Shown here: positions 18,018 through 26,953 of the stretch, one piece after another | Numbering within the stretch: the stretch's first letter is position 1 | Layout of the letters: every line of letters begins with the position of its first letter | Assembly (NCBI RefSeq): GCF_021390645.1 | Contig: NZ_JAJEJT010000003.1 | Coordinates: 744,001 to 808,000 of the forward strand | Source: Paraburkholderia flagellata | GTDB taxonomy: Bacteria > Pseudomonadota > Gammaproteobacteria > Burkholderiales > Burkholderiaceae | Length of the DNA stretch: 64,000 bases | Direction: 5' to 3' | The notes under the pieces: generated by a model | Told to the model about the DNA's origin: nothing | What the model saw: the letters and a program-made list of their open reading frames with translations, nothing else | Database searches by the model: none | Position numbers and translations under genes: made by a program

Positions 18018-21000
18018 GATGCCCCCAGCTGCTTTTGAACGAGCTGGTAATACATGCCCTTGCGCTCGACGAGTTCTTCGTGCCGACCCTGCTCCACGAT
18101 CGCGCCTTCGTAGAGCACGAGAATCTTGTCCGCCCGCATGATGGTGCTCAGCCGGTGCGCGATGATGAGCGCCGTGCGGCCCTGAAGAATGTCGTGCATG
18201 TTAGAGAGAATATTGCTTTCCGACTGCGTGTCGAGCGACGAGGTGGCTTCGTCGAACACGAGCAGGCGCGGGTCGTGATAAAGCGCGCGCGCAATACACA
18301 AGCGCTGAATCTGCCCGCCCGAAAGGCCCACGCCGCGCTCGCCCACCACCTGCTCGTAGCCGAGCGGCAGTTTGCTGATGAACGCGTGCGCGTCGGCCAT
18401 GCGCGCCACTTCCTCCATGCGCCGCCAGTCCGGCGTTGCATCGCCGCAGGCGATGTTCTCGGCGATCGTGCCGGAAAACACGAGGTTCGTCTGCATCACG
18501 TAGCCCACCTGCGCGCGAAAGTACGCGTGGTCGATCGCGCTCATGTCGTAGCCGTCCACGTTGATCTTGCCTTCGGTCGGCGCGTAGAAGCCCACCAGCA
18601 GCTTGGCGAGCGTCGTCTTGCCGGAGCCGCTGCGCCCCACGATCGCCACCATCTGGCCGCGTCCCACCGAGAAGCTGATGTTTTCCAGCACGTAAGGCGT
18701 TTCGTTGCCGCCATAGCGGAAATACACGCCGTCGAATTCGATATCGCCCTGCAGGTCGGGAAGCAGCACGCGCGAACCGAGGTCGGCGGGCTTTTGCTCG
18801 GGCTCGATGTCGAGCACGTCGCCTAGCCGCTCCATTGCGACCGCCGCGTCGTTCATGAGGCTCCATAGCCCGACCAGACCCATGAGCGGCGCGAGCACGC
18901 TGCCCATGAACGCGTTGAACGCGATGAGCTGCCCGATGCTCAACTCCTGATCGAGCACGAGCGTGGCGCCCGCCCACAGAATCACAATCGTGGTCGCGGC
19001 GTTGAGCAACTGGCTGCCCAGACCCACCAGTATGTTGAATGCCTGCGCGCGATACTGCACTTCGAGCGACTTCGCGTACTTGCGCTCCCACTTCAGGCGC
19101 ACCGCGCGTTCTACGCCCATGCCCTTCACGGTTTCGACGCCACCCAGCGTCTCCATCAGCATGGATCGCGCGTCCGTGGACGCTGCAAAGACCTCGCGCG
19201 CATAGCGCTTGATGCGCGGCGTGGCAATGGCGGTGAGCGCCATAATGGGAATCACGAACGCAATGAGCAGCAGTGTCAGCTTCACGTTATAGAGGAACAT
19301 GATCGTGAAGTAGATGAAGATCATCAGCAGGTTGAGCGCCGTGCTCACCGTCGATTCAGTCAGGAACGCGCGTATCGTTTGGTTCTCCTGAAAGCGCGCG
19401 AAGATATCGCCCGTTTTTCGGCGCGCGAAAAAGGAGAACGGCAGCGACATGGTGTGCTTGAAGAACTGCGACATCATCGCGAAGTCGAGACTGCGCACCA
19501 TGAAATTCGACAGATGCGCGCGTATCGTCGTCATGAGTTGCGTAAACACGTGCGAGATAATGAGCCCGACAATCAAGAGATGCAGCAGGCTCACGTTCTG
19601 ATGGACGATCACGCTGTCGAGAATCGTCTGGATGATGAGCGGCGGCACCACGCCCAGCATCTGGATCACGAAGGTCGCGAGAAACAGGTGCGCGAGTATT
19701 TTCCGGTACGGCAGCAGATAGCCGATGAAGCGCACCCACGCCGAGCGCGTCGCCGCCTGCGCGCCGGTGGTCTCGCCCATGGTGAACAACAGGCAGGTGC
19801 CGTTCCAGCCGCGCTCGAATGCTTCGACGCTCAGTTTGCGAAAGCCGAGCGCCGGGTCTGCCACCCTCACCCATTGCTTCGACACGCCGTACACGACGAT
19901 ATAGTGGTAGCCCTCCCAGTGCGCGATGAAGGGCAGATCGAAGCCTTGCATCGCCTCGTATGTGCACTGCACGCCGCGCGTGGTGAAGCCGAGCGCCTCA
20001 CCGGTGCGTGCGAGACTCTCCAGCGTCGCGCCCTGCGTCGTCACGTTCGCGAGGTCTCGCAGCTTGCCGAGCGTCATCGGAATGCCGTAGTGCCGGCAGA
20101 TCATCGCGAGGCACGCCGCGCCGCAGTCCATCTCCTCGGCCTGTTCGACCAGCACGAAGCGCTTGACCACGCGTTCGCTGAATTTCGCATCCGCGCCGCT
20201 GTCCACGGCAACCGGCCGGCTGCGGCGCTCGGCGAGCTTCTTTTGCCGCTGCAATTCACGTTCGTTGAAGCGCACGCGCTCTTCCAGCACCTCACGCAAC
20301 TTCGGGTTGCGCTCCAGCATGAAGTGCACGGTCTTCTCGGGAATCACCAGCAGCCGTACATCGGTGAGCGCCGTGACGCTCGCGGGCTGGTCCTGGCGGA
20401 GCAGACACGCGCGTTCGCCGAAGATCTCCCCTGCGCCGAGCTTCGCGATCTGATAGACGCTGCCGTCTTCCTCGCGAGCAATACTGACCTCGCCCTGACG
20501 CACGACATACAGGCGCATATCGCCACCCGCGCCTTGATGGATGATCTCCTTACCGGCGCTCACGCGCTTCACGCCCACGCTCGACACATACTCTTCCAGC
20601 TCCGCGCGCGAAAGCTTGCCGCGCAGGTCGAAGAGCCGCGTGACGAAGCCGCCGGCGGAACTGATCGCCACATAGCTCGTCACGAACGATTGCGCGGCCG
20701 GATTCGCCGCGAGCAGCGGCTCGAGCGCCGCGCGCGGGATGCACAGCACCTCGGTTTTCGTCGAAGCACGCACCGACACTTCGTGCCAGTAATCGCGCAG
20801 CATGGCGATCTCGCCAAACACTTCGCGTTCCTTGCGCACACCGAGACTCATTTCCTTGCCGCGCTCTTCGGCAATCAGGCGCACCGAGCCCGAGCGGATC
20901 ACATAGAGTCCGGCTGCCGGTTCGCCGCGCTTGCACAGTGTGTCGCCGAATGCGTAGCTGCGCGCTTCGACCTGCGCGGCAAGGCGGTCGAGTTCTTCGC

Positions 21001-21085
21001 GCGAAAAGAGCGAAAGCGGTTCGACCGATGCGAGGAAATCCGCCAGCGACGGTGCGCTGGCCGGTGCGGGCGCCTGGGTGTCCAT
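18014..21085 (-). CDS. Peptidase-containing ABC exporter with two N-terminal cNMP-like domains
   Basis: A 1023-aa type I secretion ATPase predicted to cleave a double-glycine leader and export the cargo. Order: cNMP-binding-like domains (about 25-140 and 155-270), C39 peptidase (about 308-435, with Q315, C321 in DCGAAC, H394 and D410 all present), a six-helix membrane domain (about 450-720), and an ATPase domain with GRSGSGKTT, LSGGQIQRL and LLVFDEATSSLD. Both cNMP domains keep FGE but lack the phosphate-contacting Arg-Ser pair (H101/E102 and Q233/P234), so cyclic-nucleotide binding is doubtful. The architecture recalls cyanobacterial HetC-like peptide exporters. Confidence 0.93.
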   Translation of the reverse strand: MDTQAPAPASAPSLADFLASVEPLSLFSREELDRLAAQVEARSYAFGDTLCKRGEPAAGLYVIRSGSVRLIAEERGKEMSLGVRKEREVFGEIAMLRDYWHEVSVRASTKTEVLCIPRAALEPLLAANPAAQSFVTSYVAISSAGGFVTRLFDLRGKLSRAELEEYVSSVGVKRVSAGKEIIHQGAGGDMRLYVVRQGEVSIAREEDGSVYQIAKLGAGEIFGERACLLRQDQPASVTALTDVRLLVIPEKTVHFMLERNPKLREVLEERVRFNERELQRQKKLAERRSRPVAVDSGADAKFSERVVKRFVLVEQAEEMDCGAACLAMICRHYGIPMTLGKLRDLANVTTQGATLESLARTGEALGFTTRGVQCTYEAMQGFDLPFIAHWEGYHYIVVYGVSKQWVRVADPALGFRKLSVEAFERGWNGTCLLFTMGETTGAQAATRSAWVRFIGYLLPYRKILAHLFLATFVIQMLGVVPPLIIQTILDSVIVHQNVSLLHLLIVGLIISHVFTQLMTTIRAHLSNFMVRSLDFAMMSQFFKHTMSLPFSFFARRKTGDIFARFQENQTIRAFLTESTVSTALNLLMIFIYFTIMFLYNVKLTLLLIAFVIPIMALTAIATPRIKRYAREVFAASTDARSMLMETLGGVETVKGMGVERAVRLKWERKYAKSLEVQYRAQAFNILVGLGSQLLNAATTIVILWAGATLVLDQELSIGQLIAFNAFMGSVLAPLMGLVGLWSLMNDAAVAMERLGDVLDIEPEQKPADLGSRVLLPDLQGDIEFDGVYFRYGGNETPYVLENISFSVGRGQMVAIVGRSGSGKTTLAKLLVGFYAPTEGKINVDGYDMSAIDHAYFRAQVGYVMQTNLVFSGTIAENIACGDATPDWRRMEEVARMADAHAFISKLPLGYEQVVGERGVGLSGGQIQRLCIARALYHDPRLLVFDEATSSLDTQSESNILSNMHDILQGRTALIIAHRLSTIMRADKILVLYEGAIVEQGRHEELVERKGMYYQLVQKQLGAS

Positions 21086-21103
21086 CTGCGTGGCTCTGCG
21101 CGC

Positions 21104-21856
21104 TCAGTGCGCGTCGATGATATGTTCTTGCGCGCGCTCCGCGAGCCACTCTTCGCGCAGGAGCCGCCGCACCTCGGAAGAAACATCCGCTTCGAGCACC
21201 GCCGGATGCTTCGCCGTCACGCAGAAAATCTCGAAGAACGAGCCGTCCGGCGCGGGAAACGGGCCGAGCAGGTCGCCAACCTGCGCGTTGAACACCTTCG
21301 CCTCGATATCCGTTTTCAGGGACCCGCGCAGCACCTTGCCGATCACGCCGCCGCGCTCGCTCGTGTCCGCGATCGAATGCTCGCGCGCCATTTCGCCGAA
21401 CGCCTGCGGTTCGTCCTCCAGAATCGACATGACCTCGCGAGCCTTGCCTTCCGAGTCCACTACGATATGGCTCACTTCGATGCTGTCAAATTTCGGCGAA
21501 TTGAGCTTGAAATAGCTTTCGACCGCCTCGTCGTTGCAGATCAGGTTAAATGTCTTCTCCTGATAGAGCGTGTCGGTAATGAAGCGCTCGAATTCGTCGA
21601 GGCTGATACCGAACACATCCAGGTAGCGGTTCATATCCGCCGCGCGGTGCAGACCCCGCACGCGGCGAAACTGGTCGGCGCGCTGCTGGATTTCGTCCGG
21701 CTCGACCTGCACGCCCATTTTCTTTGCGGCGATGACCGTGAGCCGGTCGCGCACCTGCTGTTCGACCAGGCTTTCGAACTGCCCCGTGAGTTTCAGCACG
21801 CGGATGAAATCTTCCGTGCCGATCGCTTCATCGTCGATCCGTACGATTGTCGTCAT
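21104..21856 (-). CDS. Parvulin-type (SurA/PpiC-like) peptidyl-prolyl isomerase without signal peptide
   Basis: A 250-aa protein with a SurA-like helical N-terminal part (residues 1-115) and a rotamase domain (about 125-225: VSHIVVDSEGKAREVMSILE, HSIADTSERGGVIGKVLRGS, IEAKVFNAQVGDLLGPFPAP). Unlike SurA or PpiD it has neither signal peptide nor TM helix, so it should act in the cytoplasm, perhaps holding or isomerising the precursor before export. The cargo is Pro-containing (GPLPIFYPSVPSV). It lies 18 bp before the ABC exporter gene and 48 bp after the HlyD gene. The role is inferred from context. Confidence 0.85.
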   Translation of the reverse strand: MTTIVRIDDEAIGTEDFIRVLKLTGQFESLVEQQVRDRLTVIAAKKMGVQVEPDEIQQRADQFRRVRGLHRAADMNRYLDVFGISLDEFERFITDTLYQEKTFNLICNDEAVESYFKLNSPKFDSIEVSHIVVDSEGKAREVMSILEDEPQAFGEMAREHSIADTSERGGVIGKVLRGSLKTDIEAKVFNAQVGDLLGPFPAPDGSFFEIFCVTAKHPAVLEADVSSEVRRLLREEWLAERAQEHIIDAH

Positions 21857-21904
21857 TTCGTTCCCCTGATTTCTGATTCCCGAATTCTGAATGGATTAGC
21901 GTCT

Positions 21905-23335
21905 TCAACCCGCGATTTGCCGGAACGGGTCCAGCGCGAAGTCGATCAGGCGCCGTTCGCGCACCACGATTTCGGCGGTCGCCGTCATGCCGTAGCGCAG
22001 CGGATACGTCGCACCGCCAATCGAAAAATGGTCACGCGAAAGACGCACGCGCCCTTCGTACACCGGCTCCTTCGTCTGTGCCTGCGGCTTCGTGGTCGGC
22101 GAAATATATTCGAGCGTGCCGTCCACCACGCCATAACGCTGATACGGAAACGCGTTGAATTTCAGCTTGACGGGCAAACCCTCGTGCAGGAAAGCGCGGT
22201 CCTGCTCCGCAATCGCAACCTTCACGACCGGGCGCGCATTGGCTGGCGCAATGCCGCCTAGCGGCGTGTTCGCCTGAATCTTGTCGCCGGGCTGCGTTGT
22301 CGTCACGTCTGTAATCACGCCCGAGACCGGCGCGAGCACGAGCAGGAAGTTGTCCTTGTCGATATTCTCGAAGCGGATGCGCGCCGCGGCGTCGGCGGCA
22401 AGGCGCGCGGTTTGCACCTGCAAGCGCAGCTTGTCCTCGGTATTGGCGATCTCGCGCTCAGTCGCGTCGTATTCGATCCGCAGCGACGTGAGCTGCCCGG
22501 CGCTGCCTTCGAGTTGCGCCTTCGTCTGTGCGAACTCGTGGCTCGTTTGTGCCTGCAGTTCGGTGAGCCGCGCTTGTGCGATCCGATAATTATTGTCGGC
22601 CTGCACGAACGCGCTGCGCTTTTCCTCGACCTGGCTTTGCGACACGCCGCCGCCGCCGGGCAGCGCGAACAGGCGCTCGTACTTGTTCTGGTCTTCCTTC
22701 GCGAGGTCGCGCACGTGGCGCGCGTTGTCGATATTGCCGCGCGCTTCGTCGAGTTGGGCGTTCTCGACCTGCTGAAGCTTGCTCGTGCCTTCCGCGACAC
22801 GCGTTTCATGCATATGCTCTTCGACGTCCATCTGCGCCTTGAGCGCCTCGGCCTTACGCACCATGAGCGCCTTCTTCTCGGGGAATTCCTTCCAGTCGCG
22901 TTCGGCGTCGTCGAGCTTCAGACGCGCGTCGAGCGCGTTGGTCGCCGCCTGGATCGCCCCGCGCGCGTTGATGCGTCCAATCACGTCGTCCTTTTCCACG
23001 GGCTGACCTTCGGCGATATAGATATCCACGAGTTCGCCGTCCACCGGCGCGTAGATGCGGCGCACTTCGGACTCCGGAGCAAGTGCCCCCTGCGCGCTGA
23101 CGATCACGTCGGCACGCCCGACGAACGACCATAAGAACCCGCACACCACGAGCGCGACCATCGTGATGACCGTGGCCTCGATGAGACGCCATGGGCGCGC
23201 GGTGAGGATCGCGACACCCTCCTCGCTGTGGTCGCCCAACGCCTCGCCGAGCGGCCGTGGCGGCTCGGGCGCCCCATGCACGCCATGCATGCCGAACGTC
23301 TTTCGCAGGCGCTCAATGAGCGGGGACGGATTCAC
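21905..23335 (-). CDS. HlyD-family type I secretion adaptor
   Basis: A 476-aa periplasmic adaptor. It has an N-terminal cytoplasmic stretch, one TM helix (about residues 55-75, VITMVALVVCGFLWSFVG), and a lipoyl half-motif AQGALAPESEVRRIYAPVDG. A long coiled coil (about 110-310) and a return beta-barrel with LLVLAPVSGVITDVTTTQPG follow. It would bridge the ABC exporter to the NodT-type channel. Its start overlaps the end of the FHA gene by 23 bp, indicating translational coupling. Length and layout fit adaptors of C39-type peptide exporters. Confidence 0.92.
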   Translation of the reverse strand: MNPSPLIERLRKTFGMHGVHGAPEPPRPLGEALGDHSEEGVAILTARPWRLIEATVITMVALVVCGFLWSFVGRADVIVSAQGALAPESEVRRIYAPVDGELVDIYIAEGQPVEKDDVIGRINARGAIQAATNALDARLKLDDAERDWKEFPEKKALMVRKAEALKAQMDVEEHMHETRVAEGTSKLQQVENAQLDEARGNIDNARHVRDLAKEDQNKYERLFALPGGGGVSQSQVEEKRSAFVQADNNYRIAQARLTELQAQTSHEFAQTKAQLEGSAGQLTSLRIEYDATEREIANTEDKLRLQVQTARLAADAAARIRFENIDKDNFLLVLAPVSGVITDVTTTQPGDKIQANTPLGGIAPANARPVVKVAIAEQDRAFLHEGLPVKLKFNAFPYQRYGVVDGTLEYISPTTKPQAQTKEPVYEGRVRLSRDHFSIGGATYPLRYGMTATAEIVVRERRLIDFALDPFRQIAG

Positions 23336-25175
23336 CGTGCCCTCCCGCTAGCGCAAGCTTTTCGAGCGCGCCCGCATGGGCTGCGAACGGCGGCGTGGCG
23401 AAGTGAGCGGCGGCCAGGCGCTCGCGCACGGCCTGCACATGGCCCGCATGCGCCTCGCTGTCGATCTGCTGATACTCGTCGACATCCGCGCGCACGGCGT
23501 CGAGCCCGGCGAGGCGCGGATAGCGCTGCGCGTAGTCGCTCAGCATCGCGGTGAGCGCGTCGAAGCGGTCGCTCGCGAGCGCGCTGTCGACGGCCTGCTG
23601 GATGCGATCGAGCGCAGCCACATAGACCGAGTCGTCGCTCTGGAGCTTGCGCAAGAGGCTGAGCGAATCCGCGTACACGGCGGCAAACGCCGGCACATAC
23701 GCCGAGATGCGGTCGAATGCACGCTGATGCTCGCCGGGGTCGTCGTTCCAGCGGCTCGTCAACGCGTGGATCGGAGCTTCGTCGCGATAGATGCGAATCG
23801 GCGCTTGCGGACCGCCTCGCCCCTGCACGAACGATTGCAGCGCGCCGATCCAGCCGATGTTTTCCACGAGTGGCGCGGCGTCCGGATTGTGGCGCGCGAG
23901 CGTGCGCATGTCTTCCACGATGGCACGCGCGCGATCGAACGCACGCGCGTTGATCGCGGCAACCCAGTCGGGCACGTTCGCCTTGATGAGCGCTTCTGTC
24001 CCCATCGCGCGCCACGTGCTGTCGTTCGGGTGGCGCGCGAGATATTGATCGGCCATCTGCGCCGCGTTTTCGAACTGGCCGGTAGTAAGCAACGCCTGCA
24101 TGTCGCGCTGTGGCGCGCCCTGGAAATACGTGAGGGCAACGAGCGCGAAGATCACGGCAATCCCGCCGCCGCCCCACCGCACGAACGCGCTCATGTTGAT
24201 CTTGCCGCTGCCGCCTAGCGCTTCGTTCAGCTCACTCAGGAAGACCTCGATTCTGTTGCGCCGTCGTCTCGTGTCATGGCCGGGTTCTGGCGCTTGTTGA
24301 GGCGCATCGGGATTGATCTCGTCGTCCTGTGCGGGCGCGGGAGGTGTGCAGAAAATGTCGAGAAACGAGTGTGCGCTGCCAATAAAGGTCGTGCGGTCGG
24401 CGTCTTCCGCGAGCACCGAGGCGAGGCGCTCGCGCGTCGCCGTCACGGTGGCATCGCTTCCACTCGTGCTTTCGAGGCCAACGCGGTAGACGAAGTGCTC
24501 GCCGCCAAATGCGATGCGCTGGCCGTCCTGGAGCCTGACCGCGTGATCGTCGAGCCGCTGCCCGTCGAGGAACGTGCCGTTGGTGCTCCCAAGGTCTTCG
24601 ACATACATCGCGTCGTCTTCTGCATAGATGTGCGCGTGGCGTCGCGACAAATAATTCACCTGATGCGGAAACGCGTCGTGATACTGCGAGAACGTCTCGT
24701 CGGCCTTGCTGACCAGGAACGGAAAACTCGTAACAACGATCTGCTGCAAGCCGAGATCGGCGCGCTCGGGCGTAAGCGTCACCACGGTTGCCCGCGCGGC
24801 CGCGCGCGGCGCACGCGGCGCGAAGCTCACGCGAAACGCGAGCGCGCCGGCAAAACTCAGTTCGTCGCCGTCGTTGAGCACGTGGGGCTTCTGGGTCACT
24901 TCGATGCCGTTGACCGCCGTGCCGTTCTTGCTGCCCAGGTCGGCCACGTAGGCCGACGCGCCCTCCCGGAAGATGCGCGCGTGACGGCGCGAAACATCCA
25001 CGACGACCTCAGGCTGCGCCGAGGCGAAGGGCGGCTGTGTCCGCCCAACTGCGAACAGATCCTTGTCGATGCGGATCTCGCCCAGCTCCGTATGCGATAT
25101 CGGCCGCAGCACGATATCGAACGTCCGGTCGAGCGATGTCTGGCTCTCGGCAATGGAAGCGGCGTCAGGCACCAT
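23313..25175 (-). CDS. Membrane protein with two N-terminal FHA domains, secretion-operon component
   Basis: A 620-aa protein. FHA1 (about 25-118; GRTQPPF, SRRHARI 62-68, SKNGT) and FHA2 (about 145-232; SRRHAHI, STNGT) both keep the phosphothreonine-binding Arg/Ser/Asn-Gly positions. A basic linker (RRRRNR) precedes one TM helix (about 336-352). The remaining 270 residues are helical and would lie in the periplasm. FHA proteins bind phosphothreonine, so this subunit could tie export to a Ser/Thr kinase; none is in the window. Its position inside the exporter operon, overlapping hlyD, makes a direct secretion role likely but unproven. Confidence 0.85.
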   Translation of the reverse strand: MVPDAASIAESQTSLDRTFDIVLRPISHTELGEIRIDKDLFAVGRTQPPFASAQPEVVVDVSRRHARIFREGASAYVADLGSKNGTAVNGIEVTQKPHVLNDGDELSFAGALAFRVSFAPRAPRAAARATVVTLTPERADLGLQQIVVTSFPFLVSKADETFSQYHDAFPHQVNYLSRRHAHIYAEDDAMYVEDLGSTNGTFLDGQRLDDHAVRLQDGQRIAFGGEHFVYRVGLESTSGSDATVTATRERLASVLAEDADRTTFIGSAHSFLDIFCTPPAPAQDDEINPDAPQQAPEPGHDTRRRRNRIEVFLSELNEALGGSGKINMSAFVRWGGGGIAVIFALVALTYFQGAPQRDMQALLTTGQFENAAQMADQYLARHPNDSTWRAMGTEALIKANVPDWVAAINARAFDRARAIVEDMRTLARHNPDAAPLVENIGWIGALQSFVQGRGGPQAPIRIYRDEAPIHALTSRWNDDPGEHQRAFDRISAYVPAFAAVYADSLSLLRKLQSDDSVYVAALDRIQQAVDSALASDRFDALTAMLSDYAQRYPRLAGLDAVRADVDEYQQIDSEAHAGHVQAVRERLAAAHFATPPFAAHAGALEKLALAGGHGESVPAH

Positions 25176-25352
25176 GATTCCGCCAGCGATCAGAAGTTGT
25201 CAGCCAGGCCGCGCGTGGCGCAAGCGCCGCGTGCGCACTGACTCTCCTTGAGAAGCCGCGCGCCTTGCACATGGCGATCGGGGTGTTAGAAAAGTGTAGG
25301 CGACTGTTGGCTGGAGTCAAACAACTGACGGGCCCTGACGCAACGCGCGCGC

Positions 25353-26834
25353 TCACTTGACTGGCGCTGCCGACACAGCGGAATTCGAGGCCACATTGGC
25401 CACATCGACGTCGGGCCAGCCGCCGCCGATCGCCTTGTAGAGGGTGACAGTGTCGCTCAGGATCAGCTCATGGTTGGACAGAAGCGACTGTTCCGCGGAA
25501 GCAAGCGAACGTTCGGACTCCAATACTTCGAGCTGCGATACGAGCCCTTCTTTCAACTGCGCCTCGACCTGCCCCGCGACCGTGCGAAGACGCTCGTTCT
25601 GCTGCAGCAGTTCGATGCGCTGCTTTTTATGCGCGTCGAGATTGACGAGCGCGTTCTCGACTTCTTCGAACGCCGTGAACACCACCTGGCGATACTGCTC
25701 CTCGGCAACCTTGCTCTCGGCCTCCGTCGTCTTGATGTGGGCGTGTACACCGGGGTCGAACATCGGGAAGTCGATGCTCGGCATGAAACTCAGCGTGAAC
25801 ACCTTGAAAAGATCGGAAAGCGAAAACGCAGCCGTGCCGGCCCGGCCCGTGAGACTGATGGTCGGCAATTGCGCGAGCCGCGCGGAACCGACTTGATCAT
25901 ACGATTCGAGAATGCGGTACTGCGCGGCCACCACATCGGGGCGGCGCCCCAGTAACTGCGCGGGCAGGCCCATCGGCACGTCCGGCAGCTTCACGCGCTC
26001 GCGCAACTGGCCCACCGGCATTTTGAACTCGCCAGCGGGCACACCGACCAGCGTGGCAAGGGTGTTCTCGGCGGTATCGCGCTCGCGGTGCAGTTCCAGC
26101 AGTTCGTTCGCCACGCCGTTGACTTCAGCGCCCTGACGCAGCACTTCGGTCTTGGGCGCCACACCGTTTGCGTACATCTGCTGATAAATGGTGAGAATCT
26201 GCTTGTTCCTGTTGAGCGTGTCCTGCTCGTCCCGGATCTGGTCGTCGAACTGGAGGATCTGGAAATAAGTGCTCGCCACTTCCGTAACGAGCGTCAAATA
26301 GCCTGCACGCCAATCCGCTTCGGTAGCGTGATACTCGGCCTTTTGAGCCTGCACGCTTTTTTCGACTTTGCCCCAGATATCGATATCCCAGTTCACCTGA
26401 GTGGCGACGTTATAGGTCTTCGAGAGCGCTTGCCCCGTGCTCTTCTCATAGTCGATACCCGCGCCCGCGTCGACCGTGGGCAGTGCACCGGCCTGCACTT
26501 CCCCGATCTGCGCGCCGGCCACGCCAATGCGCGCCGCCAGCACCCGGATATCGACGTTGCCCGCAATCGCCTTTTCTATGAGTGAATTCAGGTAGGGATC
26601 GTCGAACTCTTTCCACCACTGCGGATTGACCGTATCGGCCGCGGAAAACGTGCGGTTCGTATGCGCCCAGGCGTCCTTCGCAGGCATGTCGGGGCGCCGG
26701 TACGCAGGCGTGCTCAGATCCGTGCAACCGCATAGCGCCACGGCACACAACCCAGCTGTTCCGACGAAGCGGGTCAGCCAACGCGACACGCCACCGGGTA
26801 CGTCTGTGGCGGACGGCGAGAGCAGTGTGTTCAC
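25353..26834 (-). CDS. NodT-family outer-membrane channel lipoprotein
   Basis: A 493-aa TolC-superfamily protein with a signal peptide ending in a lipobox (AVALCGC), then WWKEFDDPYLNSLIEKAIAG and two OEP repeats typical of NodT/OprM factors, including LGRRPDVVAAQYRILESYDQ. The start is GTG 26834 because AAGGAG lies 6 bases upstream; the 26951 reading adds a Pro/Arg-rich stretch that is really leader RNA. NodT proteins usually serve RND pumps. Here it sits between the cargo peptide and the ABC/HlyD genes, so it is probably the channel of this peptide exporter. Confidence 0.92.
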   Translation of the reverse strand: MNTLLSPSATDVPGGVSRWLTRFVGTAGLCAVALCGCTDLSTPAYRRPDMPAKDAWAHTNRTFSAADTVNPQWWKEFDDPYLNSLIEKAIAGNVDIRVLAARIGVAGAQIGEVQAGALPTVDAGAGIDYEKSTGQALSKTYNVATQVNWDIDIWGKVEKSVQAQKAEYHATEADWRAGYLTLVTEVASTYFQILQFDDQIRDEQDTLNRNKQILTIYQQMYANGVAPKTEVLRQGAEVNGVANELLELHRERDTAENTLATLVGVPAGEFKMPVGQLRERVKLPDVPMGLPAQLLGRRPDVVAAQYRILESYDQVGSARLAQLPTISLTGRAGTAAFSLSDLFKVFTLSFMPSIDFPMFDPGVHAHIKTTEAESKVAEEQYRQVVFTAFEEVENALVNLDAHKKQRIELLQQNERLRTVAGQVEAQLKEGLVSQLEVLESERSLASAEQSLLSNHELILSDTVTLYKAIGGGWPDVDVANVASNSAVSAAPVK

Positions 26835-26915
26835 GATCGACTCCTTGAGCGGAAGGCGGCGACGAGTGTGGCGCGACGAAGAAGCGGTGGACAACGGATG
26901 CGGTGGAGGGCTGCG

Positions 26916-26941
26916 CCGTGGAGGCGGGTAAGCCTCCACGG
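26916..26941 (-). terminator. Strong hairpin between cargo gene and exporter genes (attenuator)
   Basis: A perfect 10-bp stem (CCGTGGAGGC with its complement) and a 6-base loop, extended by GCTGCG/CGCAGC outside a 2-base bulge, starts 12 bp after the peptide stop codon. It has no U-tract, so it probably reduces readthrough or protects the 3' end of the peptide mRNA. Either would give more cargo than exporter, as known in bacteriocin operons. Confidence 0.65.
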
Positions 26942-26953
26942 CTCGCAGCACGA

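Noticed and set aside
19379..22261. 960-codon open frame on the + strand
   Set aside because: Antisense to the exporter and PPIase genes, His/Arg-rich, no domain; a GC-bias artefact.
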